A model generated the notes under the pieces. That model did not search any database and had not been told where the DNA came from. It was given only the letters and a program-made list of their open reading frames with translations. The position numbers and the translations under genes are program-made. A stretch of DNA of 64,000 nt from Deinococcus arboris (GTDB lineage: Bacteria; Deinococcota; Deinococci; Deinococcales; Deinococcaceae): positions 62,001-126,000 of the forward strand of contig NZ_WQLB01000003.1 in the NCBI RefSeq assembly GCF_009755355.1, given 5' to 3'. Positions 62,038 to 64,000 of this stretch are shown piece by piece (positions within the stretch are counted from its first letter, which is position 1; each line of letters begins with the position of its first letter).

Positions 62038-62692
62038 GCGAGTGACGACAAAGCGAGCAAATCTCGGAGCCAGACTCTCAAAATTCTGCCGAGTAGGGTT
62101 GACTGCGCTATTCACGGCGCAGGGGTGGGCCAGCGCCTGTGATCGGTCAGGAACACTGGAAGACTTTCTTTTGATCACCCAGGACGAAGAATGGATGCGG
62201 CCAATACCATGTAGCCCCGCCGTTTCTTCTGGGGTAAAGACGCGCTCATGCTTCAAGACCCGCAACCTGAATGACATCTTCCAGGAAACGTTCTGGCCGT
62301 ATGAACTTGAACGGCGAGGCGACCGATTTGAAACGTCGAAGGACACTTTCTTTGAGACGGGCATCAGGGCCAGAGCTCTGCCCTACTGTCAAGGCCATCT
62401 GCTCATCGTTGAAAAGGCCCTAACACACTATTCTTACCTCCTGAACCTTTTCGAGTCAGTCAGTTTTTCACGCGATACTCTTTGTTCTAAAGTCCTGCAA
62501 AATGATAAAGCTGCACTTATAGAGACCTGTCAACTGAATGAATTTGAAGATGATAGAGGAGATCGCTACGGCAGCACGGAGTATGTGCTGCTGACTCTTA
62601 CACGCCATACAGAATTCGGGCGATGCGGAGAACCTGTTCTCCTCATCATTGGCCTCTGCAATTGGTTCATCAGACCACTTAAAGATCTCTAA
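62030..62692 (+). CDS. Unknown protein with atypical composition, in the pyr operon
   Basis: The 220-residue frame overlaps the preceding stop by 8 nt, a likely coupling. A hydrophobic N-terminal part (VGLTALFTAQGWASA) suggests export. The remainder is Cys-containing and aromatic (LPYCQGHLLIVEKALTHYSY). The 62240-62690 stretch is visibly richer in A/T and uses more A/T-ending codons than the rest of the window, so it may be a recent acquisition. No family recognised. Confidence 0.55.
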   Translation: MTRRVTTKRANLGARLSKFCRVGLTALFTAQGWASACDRSGTLEDFLLITQDEEWMRPIPCSPAVSSGVKTRSCFKTRNLNDIFQETFWPYELERRGDRFETSKDTFFETGIRARALPYCQGHLLIVEKALTHYSYLLNLFESVSFSRDTLCSKVLQNDKAALIETCQLNEFEDDRGDRYGSTEYVLLTLTRHTEFGRCGEPVLLIIGLCNWFIRPLKDL

Positions 62693-62704
62693 GGAGAGTC
62701 ATCT

Positions 62705-63970
62705 ATGACCATCACCATTACCAACATCAAGCGCGTCGGTTCGGGCGCCACCGAAACGGTCACCATCGAAAACGGCGTCATCAAGGGCTGGAACCTACCC
62801 GAAGAGGGGCAGGTCATTGACGGGCAGGGCGGCACCGTGGCCCCGGCTCTGATTGAACTGCACGCCCACCTGCGCGAACCCGGCCAGACCGAGAAAGAAG
62901 ACCTGGCCTCGGGCCTGGCCGCAGCGGCGGCGGGCGGCTACGGCACGGTAGTCTCAATGCCCAACACCAGCCCCGTCGTAGATGACCCGGCCATTGTTCG
63001 CACGCTGATCGAGAAGGCGGCAGGCCTGGGTTTTGCGCGCTTGAAACCGGCCGCCGCCCTGACCAAGGGCCAGCAGGGCGAGACCCTGGCAGAGCTGAGC
63101 TACCTGAAAGCCGCTGGGGCCGCCATGTTCACCGACGACGGGCGCACCAACGAGAACGCCCGCACCCTGCGCCTGGGCCTGGAAACGGCGGGCAGCCTGG
63201 GCCTGATGGTCTCTGTTCATGCCGAGGACGCCTCGCTGCGCGCTGACGGTGTGATGAACGAGGGGCCAGTCAGCGAGGCGCTGGGCCTGCCCGGCAACCC
63301 GGCGGCGGCCGAGGCCGCGCGCGTGGCCCGCGACATCGAGATTGTGGCGGAGTTGCATGCGCAGGGGCGCCCAGCGCGGCTGCACATTCAGCACCTGTCC
63401 ACCGCCCGCGCCCTGGACCTGGTGCGCGGGGCCAAGGCGCGCAGCCTGCCCGTGACCTGCGAGGTCTGCCCCCATCACCTCACCCTGACGGACGAGGCGC
63501 TGCGCTCCTTTGATGCCATCTACAAGGTGGCCCCGCCCCTGCGCACCCAGGCCGACGCGGACGCCCTGCTAGAAGGCCTGAAAGACGGCAGCGTGGACTG
63601 CCTGGCCACCGACCACGCGCCCCACACCCGCGCCGAGAAGGAACGGGACCTGCTGGACGCCCCCAGCGGCATCGCCTACATCGAACTGGCGTTTCCGCTG
63701 ATGTACACCCGGTTTGGCGATACGCTGGGCCTGCAAAACCTGCTGAACCTGTTCACCGTGGCCCCCGCCCGCCTGATGGGCTGGACCGAGCCGAGCCTGG
63801 AAGCCGGCGCCCCCGCCGACCTGGTGGTGCTGGACCTGGACACCGAGCGCACGGTGAACCCAGCCGAATTCAAGAGCAAAGCCAAGTTCACCCCCTGGGC
63901 CGGCGAAGCCTTAAAGGGCTGGCCGCTGCTGACGGTGGTGGACGGCAAGTTGGCCTACCAGCGAAGCTGA
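62705..63970 (+). CDS. pyrC: Dihydroorotase
   Basis: The enzyme cyclises carbamoyl-aspartate to dihydroorotate, the third step of pyrimidine synthesis. The 421-residue protein has the zinc motif HAHLREPGQTEKED, later HIQHLSTARALDLV, and TDHAPHTRAEKERD. It is a class I, longer-form dihydroorotase. The start at 62705 has AAGGAG 7 nt upstream, allowing some independent initiation. It is the last gene of the pyr operon in the window. Confidence 0.95.
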   Translation: MTITITNIKRVGSGATETVTIENGVIKGWNLPEEGQVIDGQGGTVAPALIELHAHLREPGQTEKEDLASGLAAAAAGGYGTVVSMPNTSPVVDDPAIVRTLIEKAAGLGFARLKPAAALTKGQQGETLAELSYLKAAGAAMFTDDGRTNENARTLRLGLETAGSLGLMVSVHAEDASLRADGVMNEGPVSEALGLPGNPAAAEAARVARDIEIVAELHAQGRPARLHIQHLSTARALDLVRGAKARSLPVTCEVCPHHLTLTDEALRSFDAIYKVAPPLRTQADADALLEGLKDGSVDCLATDHAPHTRAEKERDLLDAPSGIAYIELAFPLMYTRFGDTLGLQNLLNLFTVAPARLMGWTEPSLEAGAPADLVVLDLDTERTVNPAEFKSKAKFTPWAGEALKGWPLLTVVDGKLAYQRS

Positions 63971-64000
63971 GTCAGAGGCCGAGAGCGCCGAAGGGTCCAG

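Overview
The window looks like chromosomal DNA of a Deinococcus species. The evidence is high GC with very GC-rich third codon positions, a UvrB gene behind a near-consensus radiation/desiccation response motif, a Hen1-Pnkp RNA repair pair, an HspR-type operator in front of hsp20, dispersed non-coding repeats between genes, and many genes whose start codon sits 6-9 nt after a TANNNT -10 box, the leaderless pattern described for Deinococcus. No rRNA genes, CRISPR array, transposase, prophage or plasmid functions were seen. Species-level identity cannot be read from the sequence alone.

Layout. 1-9 kb: a secreted VanW-domain protein (cut by the window edge), a TIGR01777-type epimerase, tRNA-Trp, endonuclease III coupled to an MFS transporter, a coiled-coil/zinc-ribbon protein, a hemC - small membrane protein - asparaginase operon, and a GH1 beta-glucosidase. 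9-18 kb: a heterodimeric ABC exporter flanked by copies of a ~230-bp intergenic repeat, pyrE, a small XRE-like protein, an RNase H-fold protein and a GH31 alpha-glucosidase. 18-29 kb: a YhhQ-type queuosine-precursor transporter gene coupled to a small QueF-like gene, a degenerate Nudix protein, an arginase-like protein, three tandem double-GNAT acetyltransferases, a possible NlpC/P60-like protein, a HAD hydrolase, a PEP mutase-family gene coupled to an Ada-AlkA fusion, a minimal RNA ligase and a lipoprotein. 29-34 kb: aceE-aceF of pyruvate dehydrogenase. 34-39 kb: a zinc-ribbon protein, a LysR regulator, a 77-residue bL12-like protein, a TetA-like MFS pump divergent from a winged-helix regulator, and another GNAT. 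39-47 kb: hen1 and pnkp divergent from uvrB, which carries a 522-residue intein inside its Walker A motif. 47-58 kb: GNAT, HAD, aldo/keto reductase, several secreted proteins of unknown function, an ABC exporter, alanine dehydrogenase divergent from an Lrp/AsnC regulator, a lipoprotein cyclophilin, and a phosphatidylserine decarboxylase-like protein lacking the usual Gly-Ser cleavage site. 58-64 kb: hsp20 with a HAIR-like operator, then the pyrimidine operon pyrR-pyrB-(three genes for predicted secreted proteins)-pyrC behind an attenuator with a PyrR-type hairpin, a 23-codon leader peptide and an intrinsic terminator.

Themes. DNA and RNA maintenance is over-represented (uvrB, nth, ada-alkA, pnkp, hen1, RNA ligase, RNase H-like). 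The observations most worth following up are the UvrB intein with its extra XRE helix-turn-helix, the pyr leader and the gene block inserted between pyrB and pyrC, the repeat family (including a head-to-head pair at 9069-9549), and the QueF-like/YhhQ pair.
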